Assembly (NCBI GenBank): GCA_914767715.1
Contig: OU612067.1
Coordinates: 17,801,001-17,865,000, forward strand
Length of the DNA: 64,000 nt
DNA from: Membranipora membranacea
Lineage: Eukaryota; Bryozoa; Gymnolaemata; Cheilostomatida; Membraniporidae
Direction: 5' to 3'
The notes beneath the pieces were generated by a model. That model worked only from the letters and a program-made list of their open reading frames with translations. It had not been told where the DNA came from and did no database searches. The translations under genes and the position numbers were made by a program. This document shows, in pieces, positions 11,001 to 24,900 of this stretch (position 1 is its first letter; each line of letters starts with the position of its first letter).

Positions 11001-14000
11001 CTGCTGGCTGTGGATTCAAAAACTCTAAATCAGTGGTGTCAGTAGCTGTAAATAGATTGTACTCAACATAAAGTGTGAAAGGCAAGACAACTTGGCACTT
11101 AACCCAAACCTGCTCACTAAATTCAAGGAGAGGTATACACCCGAGGGTTTTGGGGGCTAGAAAAATCAACAATGAAAGCTCCCCCAGTGGGACTCGAACC
11201 CACAACTCCTGCGGCACTGATCGCCTGGCATGAATAGCAAGCGCGCTAACCGATTGCGCCATCTCACCATCCCTAAAAATATCAACTAAGACTTATCATA
11301 AATGTCTTGCTTCGATGGAATGTTAGCTTAGAATTGATCAAACAAGAAGTGTGAAAACGCTTAAGCCCAGAGTCTGATAGCACAGTGGTGCACTCTCTGC
11401 TCAGTAATACACCATTGTGACATGCTGTTGCTTCTGCAGCAACGGGCTTGCACTGACTACCCTAGTTCATGTCACTAAATTTTGAAAACTATGGACCCTC
11501 ATTATTGGGAAATATTTGGTTGACAAAAGAACCCACCCCCCACATTGATATATATTATCATGACCTTTAGCTATACGAGATGCCTGTCTTGATCCAAGGC
11601 AGCTCCACTGTGAACATATTGCAGAGGTAGTCTGTGTCGTGTCAGGAAGTGGCCCTCCCAAATACTAACAAACAGCAGTCAGCTCTCTAGGAATCTACCT
11701 ATCGCACCCATACAAATATTCCAGTGTATCACTTAAAATGTCTTACCAAAATCTGGGACATATTCCTGGAGAACATCCCAAGAGCTGAGTCCATCACAGA
11801 GTCGGTTCTGCCTGTTCGGGGAGTAAGCGTCATGTAATATTTGGCCCCCATCTGCTTCCCCGTCAGCACAGAATGATATCACCTATAGACACAGAGGGTG
11901 AGTAAATGGTGTCATCTTTGACCTGAATTATTGCTTGATTACTGCAGAAAATAGAGAATGACAGTCTGATCTAGTCAGGGAATACAAGCATAAATAAGTC
12001 AGAAAACTGCTGTGATTAAAAAGTGGATCAGAATTATCTTGCAAAGGATTACCAAGAACGTCTTACCGAAGTCAGATACTCAGCGTACATAATGGAAGCT
12101 TTAGCATTGCTCTCTGTGTCAGGTACAAACTCACAGGTCGGTTCGAAGAGACCAGTCGCTCTATCAAACGAACAGGCTCCCGTAGGACTAGTAAAATCTC
12201 TTATTACACCATCTACATTTTTGTTACACCTGAGAAGAAAAAAGCTCAACATATCATATTTTTATTACTATGAATTTGTGACAATAATCACTTTGGGTTT
12301 AAAAACAGCAAACCAACTGTAGGATTACTGCTTCACAGAAAACTTATAGGTGTAGAAAGAAGCAGACAACTGTTGAAACATTTTATTGTCAAATAAAAGC
12401 TTATTACCCCATTCTTAGTAGAACAATAGCCGATAGATTAGGTTATTCAACCCAATTGGTTCAGTGGCCAAACACTTCCTCGAGGTTAAAACCAACTGCA
12501 CTTGATCTACAAATGGACAAACCTTGTTGGATAAATTCTCCTCTGATATGTATACCAAGGGTACTCCTCGTCGACGGTATATTCATCAAACAATCCGTAT
12601 TTGAGATGCGCCCATTCATGAACTAATGTCTTATCTGCAAAGAGACCAGCCCGAAACAACCATACAATAGAGAGCAGTTTTTGTATATCCTGCCTAAGAA
12701 TGAGGTTTGAGCCTGCCGTTGGGGTTGCTCCCATTCTAATAGTTAGCCATCAGCCTCAAAAGGAGTAACTCCACTTTTAGGAAAGTTGGATCAAACTCTG
12801 TCTAGTTGTACTTCATGATTGCGCTCACCACAAGTGGAATTTAAAACTCGTATGAAGATAGTAAAAAAAACCATAAGTTGAGCAGACTTCTTGATGATTA
12901 TGAATTAGAGATTTGTATTATGAGCATTAAACTCTGTGAAGCATGTTGAGAACCCAAAGACCACACTAAATCTAGTCAAGTTATGAAGCTGCCCATGAAT
13001 ACAAGAACAAGTTTGTTCTCTATGTAAATGCGGAGTAAAGCTGAGTATCAAGGTGCGGCTCCTGATACCGGACCTTGTTATATCACTCCACCACCGCAGA
13101 GGGAACAAACTTGCTCTAACTGAACACATGGTTGAGCAAAACTTTAATATCTATATTTGACAAGAATTCCAATCTTATTGTAAATCGATGAAGAAGATTC
13201 TCAGCAACGGAAAATATCTTACCCCTGTTGTTGAATGTAGCAATCGTTGTGCTGTTGACTAGAAATCCAGGTGTAAGATGGATATAATCTCCCTCATCGC
13301 CGCACAATCCAGGCTGCTTTGTATAAGGGACATCACCCCAGGCATCATTCTGAGGTGCTATCAGAATACGAGCACGCTCAAATGTCTCTGAGGCTACCTG
13401 AAAATCAAACAGACAAATTAAAGAATTGATCAAATTCAAAGGATCATTCTAGTCTGTAGTTATCAGAGCAGTTTCCAGTTACACTGCCCACTCAGTACAC
13501 TCAGGCTCCCCTGGTCAGGAGGGAACACTAGAATTCGGGGGGGGGGGGGGGGGAGGGGGAGGGCGCACACTATCTCAGTACAAAAGTTAACTCAGTGGAT
13601 GTTGAGGAGTAATGTATGCAAATGAGCAGTTAATGTTATGTACTGAGTGGATATAATCCCAAGTGTACTGAGATTAATCGGAGGATGTGAACAAATCTAA
13701 AAATCCGATCTAACATTAGATAGTCAGATTTAATTGTAATAAATTATTCCTTGTTCCTGCTTTATTTTACTCGTCAGACATATGTAGTTGGGGTGTTTAT
13801 CATGTTATTCTTTCTAATGGAAATTTGTAATAATTGATTTTTATAAGATGGATAAACAAAAAGTCCTGAAGGTTAGATCGAGAAACAATATTATTTGGTC
13901 TTGTTTTGATTTAATTTGACGGTTTTTTGTTATGGTGCCGACATTTAGATTTTAGATTTAGTCACTTTAGTTATTGTTGTTTCAATCCACTTACCTCTGA

Positions 14001-15253
14001 AGACTAACATCAATAAACAAAAAGTATATAACCACTTATGTAATAATCTGACCAATGAACTCCCTCTGTTCTGACGAGGAAGTAAACTCTCGCTCAGACA
14101 ACAACAGGATTAAAATCACAATTTCACAAATCCATTTATGCATTTGCATTGCTTTTGTTTTACATCTAATTAAAAGATTGAGGGTGGCACTTTAGCGCCT
14201 TGGGACAAGTTTCCCAAACAGGAAAAATACAATCAGGTAGCAGTAGGATAAATATAAATGAACAATTTACCGAGCTCCATGACTGATCATGACTCCATGT
14301 AGCCGGTACTAGTATCTTGTAATCAGCGATGAACTTTTGTCCGTTGGTGGCAATATTTAAAAAGTTAGATGTATTCCACATCAGCTCCTGAAATGAAATG
14401 ACCAGGCAAATAAACATACAGTCAGGTTTTGCACTAAGAGCCCTATTAGGGGTACGGTTTACACCTCCATCGATCGCCAGCATTTGGTAATCATTATAGA
14501 CAACCATCAAGCGAAGTTTCACAGATGAAAATAAACATCTCAAAACATTTCATGTGTTTGTGATCTGATACACCAATCAACCAATAATGGAAATGACTGT
14601 GTAACTTGTGCGTAAAAACCATGAAAAAATTACCTCCAGCGCACATTATCAGTCTAAGCCTAAGAATAAATTTTTGTAGACAATACATTGATTTTTGACT
14701 ACCTCAGATAAGAATAAAAGCTGAACATTTTTTGACCCTGAATTTATTTAGAATATTGAAATCCTGTATGTTAGATTACATTGTATTAAATCACAGTAAA
14801 GAAATATTTTTTAAACTATAGTTATCAATATCAATACCATGTCAATATCTCGGCTACTAAGTTTGAACCATTGCTAGATACTTTGCCATATGTACAAGAA
14901 GACTACCGATAAAGGTACAACTGTACTAAAAAATCTCTGCAAAAGCTCAGCTAGTCTTTTATCTCGATGCTCTCATTACGCTGTGTAAACAGGAAGGTTT
15001 GTCTAAAGCTTCCTGGTGCTATCTGGTAGGCTTTACCAAAACTCCCTGACGTAATAACATGGAAACCAACCTGAATGACTTCTAGAAGTTGTCTATCCTC
15101 AGGGACGTTTTCATCTATAGCTATTAGTAAATTGCTGTATCCGCCATCTGCATTGTGTACTATATCCTCTCTGGTAGCTCCGATATTTGATGAGTTGACT
15201 AGTGTGAATAGGACTAGCAAAACAGCGAGAACTAGGGTGTATCTCACTGTCAT
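5081..15253 (-). CDS. CLCA: Calcium-activated chloride channel regulator-like protein, paralogue A
   Basis: The gene has 18 coding exons (5' to 3'): 15253-15071, 14387-14271, 13397-13223, 12634-12523, 12229-12067, 11882-11747, 11045-10708, 10584-10357, 9978-9833, 9657-9510, 9326-9120, 8718-8560, 8282-8076, 7672-7552, 7292-7131, 6673-6530, 5669-5512 and 5266-5081. All junction phases agree and give 1029 aa. The order is a signal peptide (about 1-20); the CLCA N-terminal domain with HEWAH at 164-168 and a following FDE; a Thr/Ala/Pro-rich linker (about 322-385); a VWA domain with a complete MIDAS (DVSGS from D402, T473, D504); beta-sandwich and FnIII-like regions (SWTAPGDD); and one membrane helix near 981-1008 with a short tail. 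CLCA proteins are secreted or type I membrane zinc-protease-like regulators that self-cleave and modulate TMEM16 channels. Activity here is inferred from these motifs. Confidence 0.9.
5694..6165. repeat. Foldback element, copy 2, in a CLCA-A intron
   Basis: The inverted arms are about 5694-5850 and 6005-6165. The left arm has AAACCTAGACAGGACAC and the right arm ends with GTGTCCTGTCTAGGTTAAT. The inner part carries GATCAAAATTGATC-type palindromes. It is related to the element at 1-455. Its centre differs from copy 1 and contains a short A-rich insertion. Confidence 0.75.
10785..10974 (-). repeat. Coding ACN (threonine) microsatellite in CLCA-A
   Basis: On the minus strand this is a run of ACA/ACC/ACT codons interrupted by GCA/GCG and CCA/CCT codons. 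It encodes the Thr-rich linker between the N-terminal domain and the VWA domain. The linker would be a dense O-glycosylation target if secreted. On the plus strand it appears as a GT-rich run that yields spurious valine-rich frames. Confidence 0.85.
11110..11270 (-). repeat. tRNA-derived SINE (family 2), copy 1
   Basis: On the minus strand, an A-box-like TGGCGCAATCGGTTAGCGCG is followed by a B box GGTTCGAGTCC. A body ending in CCCTCGGGTGTATACCTCTCC follows. The same body is found on the plus strand at 50218-50345. The element lies in the intron just upstream of the CLCA-A Thr-rich/VWA exon and reads through in frame into it. Confidence 0.75.
11360..11655. repeat. Dispersed repeat of unknown class, second copy
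   Basis: It resembles 1590-1935 through segments such as the CTGCAGCA...GGGCTTG block, GGGAAATATTTGG, and the GATGCC(T)GTCTTGATCCAAGGCAGCTCCAC region. It lies in a CLCA-A intron between exons 6 and 7. No coding capacity was seen. Confidence 0.45.
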
Positions 15254-18200
15254 TTTAAAACTGCTATGAGGATAATAAAAAATTGTCAGACATTTTATTT
15301 CGTAATCTAAGCAGCACTGAGCTGAATTGATTCATAACCAGCAAAGTACGCCTACGAACACACTGTAACGTTAGTAGACCATTATTATATAACTCACCAT
15401 ATGTAGACAGATATCATATCAATGAAACTTACTCCAACTCGGAGGTGTGGTATTTGTAAAGATCAAGTTCAGAATGCTATTGTTCACAACAATTTATTAG
15501 CAGAGAAATTATCGAAATCCATTGAAGTATATTATCTCAGACTGAACTGCTTGCCCGGGTGAATAGGGTAATTTTAAGGACTTGTTAGCACGTGAACATT
15601 CACAACCAATATAGTACTTGTGATAAATCAACAATTTTGAGTTATTCAATGAAGAAGCACACATAAATAATCAATTCAGATTCCCTTTTGTCCGCAAAGT
15701 CACTTTGGCGTAACTGAATCTGGATGAATGCATTTTGGTATCAGACTTGAGGCTATATTTTCAGACGTAAAACTTGCATAAGCTTATATCTTCACCACCT
15801 GAGCACAACAAAACTAAAATAGAATTTTCTTTACCCTGACCGCGCAGGTTAGGTGGAATGCACTCGTTAGTTGCTCGAATCAACTTACCGAAATGATGGA
15901 ATTGGTTGCTCTAATCAACTTACCGAAAATGCTGAAGCTTACAAGCCTGGGAACACACACCCACTAAAAGACAAGTGTGAGTGTCGCCTATCTAAGCTAT
16001 CTAAGTCCACCTCCTACCTCCTCTTCTCCTCCTACACGACAGTCATCATACATATAAGACCTACAAGTAGTCAGCAAACATTGAAATATTAGCCTTAGGA
16101 CTCAGCGACGCTCAGGGGCGGCGTACCTACAAGAAAGGGCTTACCCGATCTGAGCAAGGCCGGCGGTTAAGTAATTCTTATTGTGTGGAGAATTGTCCAT
16201 TGAATTAGTGTAATAACAGCAAATATTTTATCAACCTTCCAATTCCTATAATACTTAAAAGGCATGATAACAGTCTCTGTGCTAAATAAATTTGCTTAAG
16301 AATCTGATCAAATGCTTACTTACTATCTGGAGTGTATTGAATTGAAGTATTCACAAATCACAGGTCTCTGAGATCTAGGAGTAAAAACCTTGACAATAAA
16401 AACTTTACGCAAATATGATCATGTAAATCAGGTTGGAAGCTTATATAGGTTTCAGCAACCTGTTATTGTACCACGCAGCGGCAGCATCTCTGTGGAACTT
16501 TAAAGCAAACAAGACTTGCGGGGTATTTGTCATTTTTCATCATTGTTCAATCCCACACCCACTAGCAGGCTCTATTGTGTTTTAAAAAACAAATGATTCC
16601 TAGAAATAATAAACATTTCATTGTTAGATTACATGGACGTCAGTCCTTCGTTAGGAAATATTAGTACTTACCAAATTCAATAATCTTTACGTATGTTTGA
16701 AAGTTGTTTTGCTATTGTTCCGATTGGGCGTGTAATTTTCGTAGAACACATAATTGTCTGTGAGGTCATTCAATAGTATAATAGTCAGATTGATCACAAA
16801 GGAGCCGCTAATGTAGGCTAATGTAAGCTAATGTAAGCAGAGAATTGTTATGTCTTTGGGGAGTGATAGTTTGTGGGCGGGATTGTCCCATGAAAAAAAT
16901 ATGCATTAATCACTTGATACCAGAGATAACATAAACAATAATATTAACACTTGACGAATAAAAAGTGTTACTCAATATTCTAAAAGAAAACATTTCGAGC
17001 AACTTTGTATGGACAAAGGAGCATTGATATTCTTGTATGAATTTTTGTTTCTGTTTTTACAGGCCAACAATATCAAACTCTGAACTCTCACCAATTGGGC
17101 TTTTCACATTGATACCTAAATTCAAAATTAGATTCGGTTTCAATTTCTGCTTCCAAAATGAAAACGAAAAAATTAGTCAATTTATGATCAATGAATGGTT
17201 TTCTATTTATTGGAAATCAAGTGGTGTGGCGCCTATTCCCATATTTCAGTTTTTCTTGACTGAACCAAACTCTGCGACCCTCAAAGCTACAGTCCGCACA
17301 GCTGCAAGCCCCCGGCTGTAACCTCCTTATCTACAGGTCCCCATGGCAGCAGCCAGCTGGCCTGCCTGCCTGCTAGTCATATGCAGCGGACAGAACTTTT
17401 CCACTCCGTGCAGCAAAATGGGAATCGGGTCGAAATCAATTTCCTATTTCAACAATAAGAAAATCAAGAATTAAGAAATATTGTCTCCAATTTTATTTTG
17501 AAATGATCGAACGAATCATATTTAGATTTTTAACTTCTTTGTGAAAAATAAAGGCTTCTAATGTCCCTTTAGCTGAGTGAGCAAGATCTCTAAGGGTCCC
17601 GTTCCCCACTTGCTCACTCATTGACAGAAATATATCCGCTCCAAATGAATCATCTGAGAGTGAGCTTGTCTGACTGAAGGAGCAAATGAGCGAGGAATTT
17701 GAGATAGGTGATACATTTGGTTTAAAAAGAATCGCTCACTCTAATAGCTAAAACAACCCAAGATAGTAATTTTGCTTTGATAAAAAGCCTGGAGTAATAG
17801 CCTGTAAGTGTGTATATAGCACAAGAAAGCCTCTGTGACAGGTCAGGGTGTAAGAAACGTATAAGTTCAGAATTTATGTAAATCAAACAAGGCGAGTGAA
17901 CACTAATAATATACTCTAGATGTCATGCATTGTCCCAGAAATTCCAAACTATGTCAATAAATTTATAATAGCCCCAAGCAATGCCGAACAATAAGGATTC
18001 ATATTCATTTTTCTTATTCAGCGATCTCCTTGTGCCAATAACTTAGTATCCTTGCCTGTGTTGCTTAATGTCTTCCACAAGGACTGCGATTACAACAATT
18101 TGTACTTGTACTGAGGGTTATGCTTGATGGCTCATGGCAGAGTGGACATGTTTTTTTATGGCCGTACATACGATGGACATTACTGCATCTTAATGCTTTT

Positions 18201-18985
18201 GCTTTACTATTGAATGGAGATGACAATAGGGATAGATTAAGCAGGGAGGTTGATCAGTTTAACCTGCTTTGCCCACACTTGGGGTTATTCCCCCTGATGC
18301 GCGAATGAGAAGAACATTGATTAGAATCAAACCTGTTATGAGAAACGAGGATCAAGCCTTTCCAGTGCAGTGATTAGAAAATAATACTAAGTGTTTAAAC
18401 CACAAGCAAAAGAAAGTTTATTTTTTAGGCAATTTATGACACGAAACTACAAAAACTGTAAAAGACAGTCTGAAATTTAAAAAGTGCTGATTGTGAAGTT
18501 CTAGAAAAATAGCGTTAATGAATAAAAAAAGGTAAAATAAAACAAGCTTACTACATGGTAAAAAAGCTTGACATTTGAGATTTTGAAGAGAGTAATTTCC
18601 TGTTAACATCTTGGTATGATGACCTGAGCCCAGTGCTTTACAAAATTGGACAACATTAACGGTTTTTTATGAAAAGGATATCATATTAAAGAAAAAATAA
18701 GAAAAATCGGTTATACATTATTGTGTAATCTGTACGCGACTCAGATGATACAAAAAAAGTATAATCAACCTCAAAACACAAAACACTTGTAACTACTTGA
18801 GGATGCGCAACTGCGCACTATAAAAAGAAATGACCAAATTGAAAGTAAGTTTATTATAGAAAACAGTTTGAGAAAAAATGAGATTTGTAACCCTACTAAA
18901 AAATTCAACTTATCCAAGTGCCTAATGTGTACTGTCAGGATGAAAGAAGTTAAAAAATGGGAAAAACTCATCGTACCTGACTTAC
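15254..18985. promoter_or_regulatory. Interval between the two CLCA genes; must hold the CLCA-A promoter
   Basis: No gene is supported in this 3.7 kb. On the minus strand an acceptor-like TTATCCTCATAG lies 10 bases before the CLCA-A start codon. A matching TTTTTACAG precedes the CLCA-B start codon, so a 5' UTR intron is likely in both genes. Other content: a 26-base direct repeat (15869-15894 and 15904-15931), a 10-base tandem repeat TGTAAGCTAA near 16810-16840, a GC-richer stretch near 17260-17400, and a TTTATT (minus-strand AATAAA) at 18417-18422 that may end CLCA-B transcripts. No TATA box could be assigned with confidence. Confidence 0.4.
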
Positions 18986-21900
18986 TTACTGAGAGGAAGG
19001 CATCGGAGTGGATGGAGTTATCGCCCTCATCTTATCACTGATATCCCTGTGGGAACAAGAGAAGAAAAAGATACATTACAAGTCTGTAGGTGGGAAATAA
19101 ACCGAACCATTTATTCGACTTAGGCAGGTACAAAGTTTGATTCATTTTACATTCAATTGGTGTAGAACTTTCTACCGTTAACATGTCAACCAAGGACCCT
19201 TCAAGTAGCATGGAGACTCAAACTTGCTCATGGAAATATTCTCACCCTGTGCATTCGGGATCTGAGACTTTTTTCTTAGATTTCTGATAGAGGATAACTC
19301 CAACGAGAACAGCAGCTGCAGCTAAAGCCAGCAGCCCCACAATCAATCCAACTGCTAGAGCTACCTTCTGTCTATCAGGCCCACCCGGACTATAAGTCTC
19401 TACTGCGGTCGTAGTCTCCGGTGATGGGGGCAACAACGCAAGCTACAAAGATATTATGCGTAGATGTTTTGAACAAATATCTAAATATTAAAAACCATCT
19501 TTAGTCATTCATATTGACACTTTTTGGTACTATAATAATAACACTGTTATAATACATCATCTAACCTACTGCTGCATGGTTTTTGATAAGCTTTGTTTTC
19601 CAAATATCTTTTTAGTGATGCTGAGTTCAATTAAAATTAACCAAAAAGAAGTACAACAATGCCAATGCAATTATATCAAAGCCAATCATAACAAACAATC
19701 AATTCTCCAGGGGTGCTGTTTATCACAACATTTGTTTTCTATTTATGCAAATAGGATAGCCTACTGATACAGTTCACACTTTTAACTATTATCCTTGGCA
19801 ATTGCATCATGGGATACTCTTCATAATCATTTCTTTTTCAAAACAAGAGATTAAACCAAGCGCTTACATTCTAATTCATTGTTAGAGGGTCAGTCCTATT
19901 AAAAAAGTGGATGTATTACCCCGGTAAATCGAATATTGTGAGTTCATAGGGCAAATAAAAAAAATTAAAAATTGTGGAAAATCGCAATTTGAAGAAAAAA
20001 AATATTTCAGCAAGGATCATATGCTGTTTTTTTTCATTTGCCCTAATGACTTTTCAGTTTGAGATCTTTAAAACCATACCAAACATGGCCTAGTAGGACC
20101 GTCACTTTAAAGATTAAAAGGTCATACCTGCTCGGCGACAAACACTGCAGGATCAAAAAATGAAGCGGAGAGCTCATTTGACCAGTCAGCTTTATTGCCC
20201 ACATCATCCACTCCTCTGATCTTAATGAAGTATGTATCTATTTCCTCGACTGTGTCGTTCAGACCAAAGAAGCTGTGGTTCAATGTAGCTATAAAATCAG
20301 AGCGTATCAAATCAACCATAAGTGACAAATTTAGCATTGAGTGTCATAAGATACCAAAAAGCACCGACAAAAAGGTCACCAGCATAAAGGAGCAACCTGT
20401 TACTCCTTGCCAATACGTCATTATGATAAGGTGACACATGAGAAAACCTTTAATTCTTGACTCTTGTGGATGGCCTTTCCAAAAGCATCCTACCTAGTAT
20501 AACGGTCATGTTGATAGTCTCCCCCGATGGCTCGATTAGATCTGAGAGGTTAGTGGTGATTGCTCCCTCTGGCAGCATTAACTCTGGGTCAGCACCAGAC
20601 TTGTTATCTTGTGATTCGTACCAAACACTAATCTCATAGCCAGATACTGTAAGGGTTAGAATAAAATTACAAAATAGGTCATCAGAATAAATTTCACAAA
20701 TGTGTCATGCCATGTACACCATATCTCCATATATCACAGTAAGCGAATTAAAAAAGCAGCCGGAATAATTTCGTTGTTAATTAAATTTTGAATAAAATTA
20801 AAAAATAAAAAGATGAAAATCAGAGTATCTCATTAATATGATGTCTGAAGCACTATTATAAATTCCAGTGCCTAACCGTCATTAGCGAGCGAAAAAGGCA
20901 AGGAGCAATAGATAGGCCATCACTTTATTGGGGCTTACTTTTATTTCAATGTGCATTTAAAAAGAATCTGAAGGGCGTAGAGTGTTGCTGCAGTAGACTA
21001 GAGTAACAGGTGCAGTAAGAGTTTACCTGAACCATACATGATGTCGTCTCCTGGTGCAGTCCAGCTCATACTGATATAATCTGTACCATAAACAGCTGCG
21101 GTCACCCTCAGGTCCTTAATTCTATCTGGTGCAAAATTATCCTGTAGAGCTACAGCAGCATTGTAATTCTCTACTTGGAACATCCCACCTATTCAACATA
21201 CAGCATCAATTAATGATTCTAGTTAAATGAATCTGTTACTGAATTATTATTTGGCAGACGATATAATCCTGGGCAGGTTAGGTGTTTTACAAAACGCGCC
21301 AAAGAAATAGCGGTAAATGTTGGGAAAAAAGGAGGATTGTAAAAATAATTGAGAATAAGATTAGTGATTGATAATATAGGCTTGTATCTCATACCAAATT
21401 CTCTGTGCAAGAGTATGTATCAGAATAAATTTGGAACGGTTCACTGTAACCAGTATATCAGAGTTTATACCATAGTCATATGTAGGTTTTGTAGTAGCTA
21501 TGGCTACAATATGGACCAAAGATGCATCACATTCTGTTACCAAGGAGCTAGTTTGATTTGTTGGCTACTGACAAAGTAAGAATAAGGCCTTGCGCATGGA
21601 ACACAAAAAAAACAAAAACAAATACAATCCAATGTGTAACAACCTGAGGCAGTTCTGCTGACAGGCCCTGTGGATTCTGACTGACTGTCACATCCTGAGG
21701 TACAGCCAGTGCTAGCAGGCGCTCCACTGAAGGTACCGCTTGTCAGAGATCCGACTCCCTCTACAGACACCTGGTATAATGAATGAATGAATTGAACTTT
21801 ATTTCCTGTCAATACTGGTGATGTAAATAAGACAGTGATCACGATAAAAAGTAAAGAGAAAAAAGACTAAGAGCTACATGATAAAAATTCCATTGCACCA

Positions 21901-24900
21901 AATGTGAGAAAAAAAAGTTGAAAAAGTAGGTTTATGATAAAAATGATCTAGTTATGCCTAAAAAATGTTTTTACTACCAATGGACGAGCGGATGCGCGAT
22001 GGGATTAAGCGCCACTCCGAGCTGAAATCCGCCCACCAGTGCGTATGTAGTCATATAAGATAAGAAGCTAATTATCATCTGAAGAAGCGGTCTGTTAGCA
22101 CAGACAAACTTAGATCTGTTAGCACAGACAAACTATGGACTGATAGACCCTACTGATCAAACACTAGTAGATATTTACTGAGAGTTATAGTATAGAAAGT
22201 TATATTAATGTCTGGTCTATACTTCAAAGTGCTAAAGTGTCAGGCTGATTATCTAATGTCGATATCATATATTCATCCTCATATCACTCCCAAAGTTTTG
22301 AATAATACAATCAAGCTAAGCTGGCTTGATATATCAGCTTTCAGATGAAATTATAACACATGGTCGCCTTAGCAATTGGCAAAATTTTTTCATTGGAACC
22401 TAAAACTTTCAATTATAAAAAATTATAAATTTTAATTTTAAATTTATTATTCTTTATTTATTATTACCCAACCCCCCACTCCCCCTTGGAGATTTGATCA
22501 TAAAAGTACAAACCTTCATACTATGGTAGCCGTTACCAGTAAGATGACTGGACAGAAGAGTACCACTGTATACTCCATCATTCGCCGAGGTGTCGATACC
22601 TGATCCGCTGTCTAACAGAGGTATAACAAGTGTGGTTCCATCAGGCATCTCAATAATGCCTGATACATTCACTCCAGATACAGGTGTCAGTCCTCGGTAT
22701 ACATCCGCATACATGTTTACCTGTAAAATATATATGCATAGACATGACATATGAAGATAATATACATATCTGTATATCATAGCTATGCTTCATTTTTAGT
22801 TTTTAGTTCAAAGTAGCCCCATGATAAGGCTAACTTGGTTGAGGTATTACTTGTATAAAAAACCATCAAAATCAACCATTCTCGTGAGTAGGCACAACAT
22901 TACTGTATATTATTCATTCTCGTGAGTAGACACAACATTACTGTATATTATTGTATGCATAATTGCAGGTAAACTTCCTTACTATAGCTACTACCAGAAA
23001 AAAATTCTGTGCCTACACATATCCTTCCTTGAAGAGTACAAACCCACATTCTGTTCACACTTTTACACCTAATATCCCCTTTCACCAAAATATTTGAGTA
23101 CAGTCAACAAAGAAAAACTCGAGCTAAAGAGGATTGCCTGCCGAAAGTAAATATTGGCAAACAACTTTGACTATTCATCAAGCACACTGATTTATTTTTA
23201 AATGTACCGTTGAGGTCGCTGTGAAGGACACCAGGCCTGTATTCAGCCTTGCTGTAGCTGTGATCGGGTCTTGTCCCGGTACACCAGTACGAGACGTCAC
23301 AGATATCACCACATTCTCGTCAGAACTAGAGCTAGGATTGTACATCGCAAACTCTACATCACCAGTCTAGAAAAAAAAAACCAATTAAGTATGAATACAT
23401 GAGATTCTAAATTCATAACTGATCAATAACAAAAACCCATCTAAATATCCCATAATGCAATTTTATTTAAGACTTTATTCATTACTGATCAAGACCAAGA
23501 ACCAATATATATATATATATATATCCAATAACAATAATGTAATTTTATTTGAGAGTTTACAAGAACAAAATGAGGAATGGTAGTCCAAAGTAACAACATA
23601 TATGATGTATTGCGGGATAAAAAAACAGGTGACTGATTGCTGGATATCCAGATTCAATTTCGATAGATACATTTATATTAGATATCAGTTTAAGATAGCA
23701 GTTTGTTGGTAAATCCGTCAAAGACACTTTACAATTGTTTAAAAAGTTATAGATATCAAACATACCACGACTCCTGCGATTCTGACTGTGATCAAGTGAT
23801 ATACAGAGTCCCTGATTATAGTAATATTGTTGTCTCCTGAGTGAGTGACATAGACATCCAAGTTGTTATAGTAGGTGAATACTAGGCGGGTATCTCGTCC
23901 AATACTATTGTCAAGTGTGACCTTCTCTGTCAAGTTGCTTGCTACAGGAACTGTAAAGCTTCCACTAGACAGCTGGAATAGTGAAAGATCAATAAGTAAA
24001 ATCAATGTAGGCTATAAATTGAAAGGCTCACAAATTTTCAACAACCTGTCAAAGTGATGTCAACCATCTTATGAGATCACCCAGAACTTGTATTTTATTA
24101 CATTGCGGTACCACCAGGGCGTCCTTGTAAGCTAAAGGTTGTATGTTACTACAAAGATTATTCTGTTATCAAATATTAATAGAGCTGTGTACAATTCGCT
24201 CCAGAATCATCATTTATATAAGAAATGCGCTAATAAGAGCGCAACTTAATCATAATTATTTGCCATGTTAAAATCTATCTCTTTTTCCCAAATGCAATTT
24301 ACAACATAAGCGGCGGAGTAGCCTACACTTTAGTAGGTTCTTGTCTTGTCTTCAAAAGGGGATAACACCAAGAGATAGTATTATCAATGTACAGGTACAC
24401 TTTAGTAGGTGAGTTGTACTCATAAACATAAAATAAAAAAGTTAAAAATACATATTATATATAATATGTATAAAAAAAGATACAAATAAGGTATTTATAT
24501 GTTTATGGTTGTATCAGACTTACAGTGATTGGACTATCCTTATTTCTCCTCCTCTCCACTGTAGCTAGTAGAGCGTCCTGCATACCAGTAGACAGCTCGT
24601 TACCCGAGAAGTAGAACGAGTATCCACCTGTAGCTATGGCTATATCAGCTAGGATAGTATCAGCTGCTTGACTGTAAAATTTGACAGAATTATCTGATAA
24701 CATCACACACTGAAAACTTGACTGGTATTATTACATTAACCCTTCCTACCTTCCTGAAAGCTAGAGTAAGGACAACAAAAAAATATGGTTTTTGGATTGT
24801 CTTTGTTTGGAGTCGAACAAAAATAGTTGCGAACTGATAGGTACGAAAAAATCTGATGGGTAAATTCTTCTTTGACTGCAAGACTGCAAATTTCAAATCA

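Noticed and set aside
11175-11270. A tRNA gene on the minus strand
   Set aside because: The boxes are good, but the same head with the same non-tRNA body is found at 50218-50345, so this is a SINE copy.
17037-17321. Plus-strand 94-codon open frame between the CLCA genes
   Set aside because: It is AT-rich and rich in Phe and Asn, with no motif or splice context, and is consistent with a chance frame.
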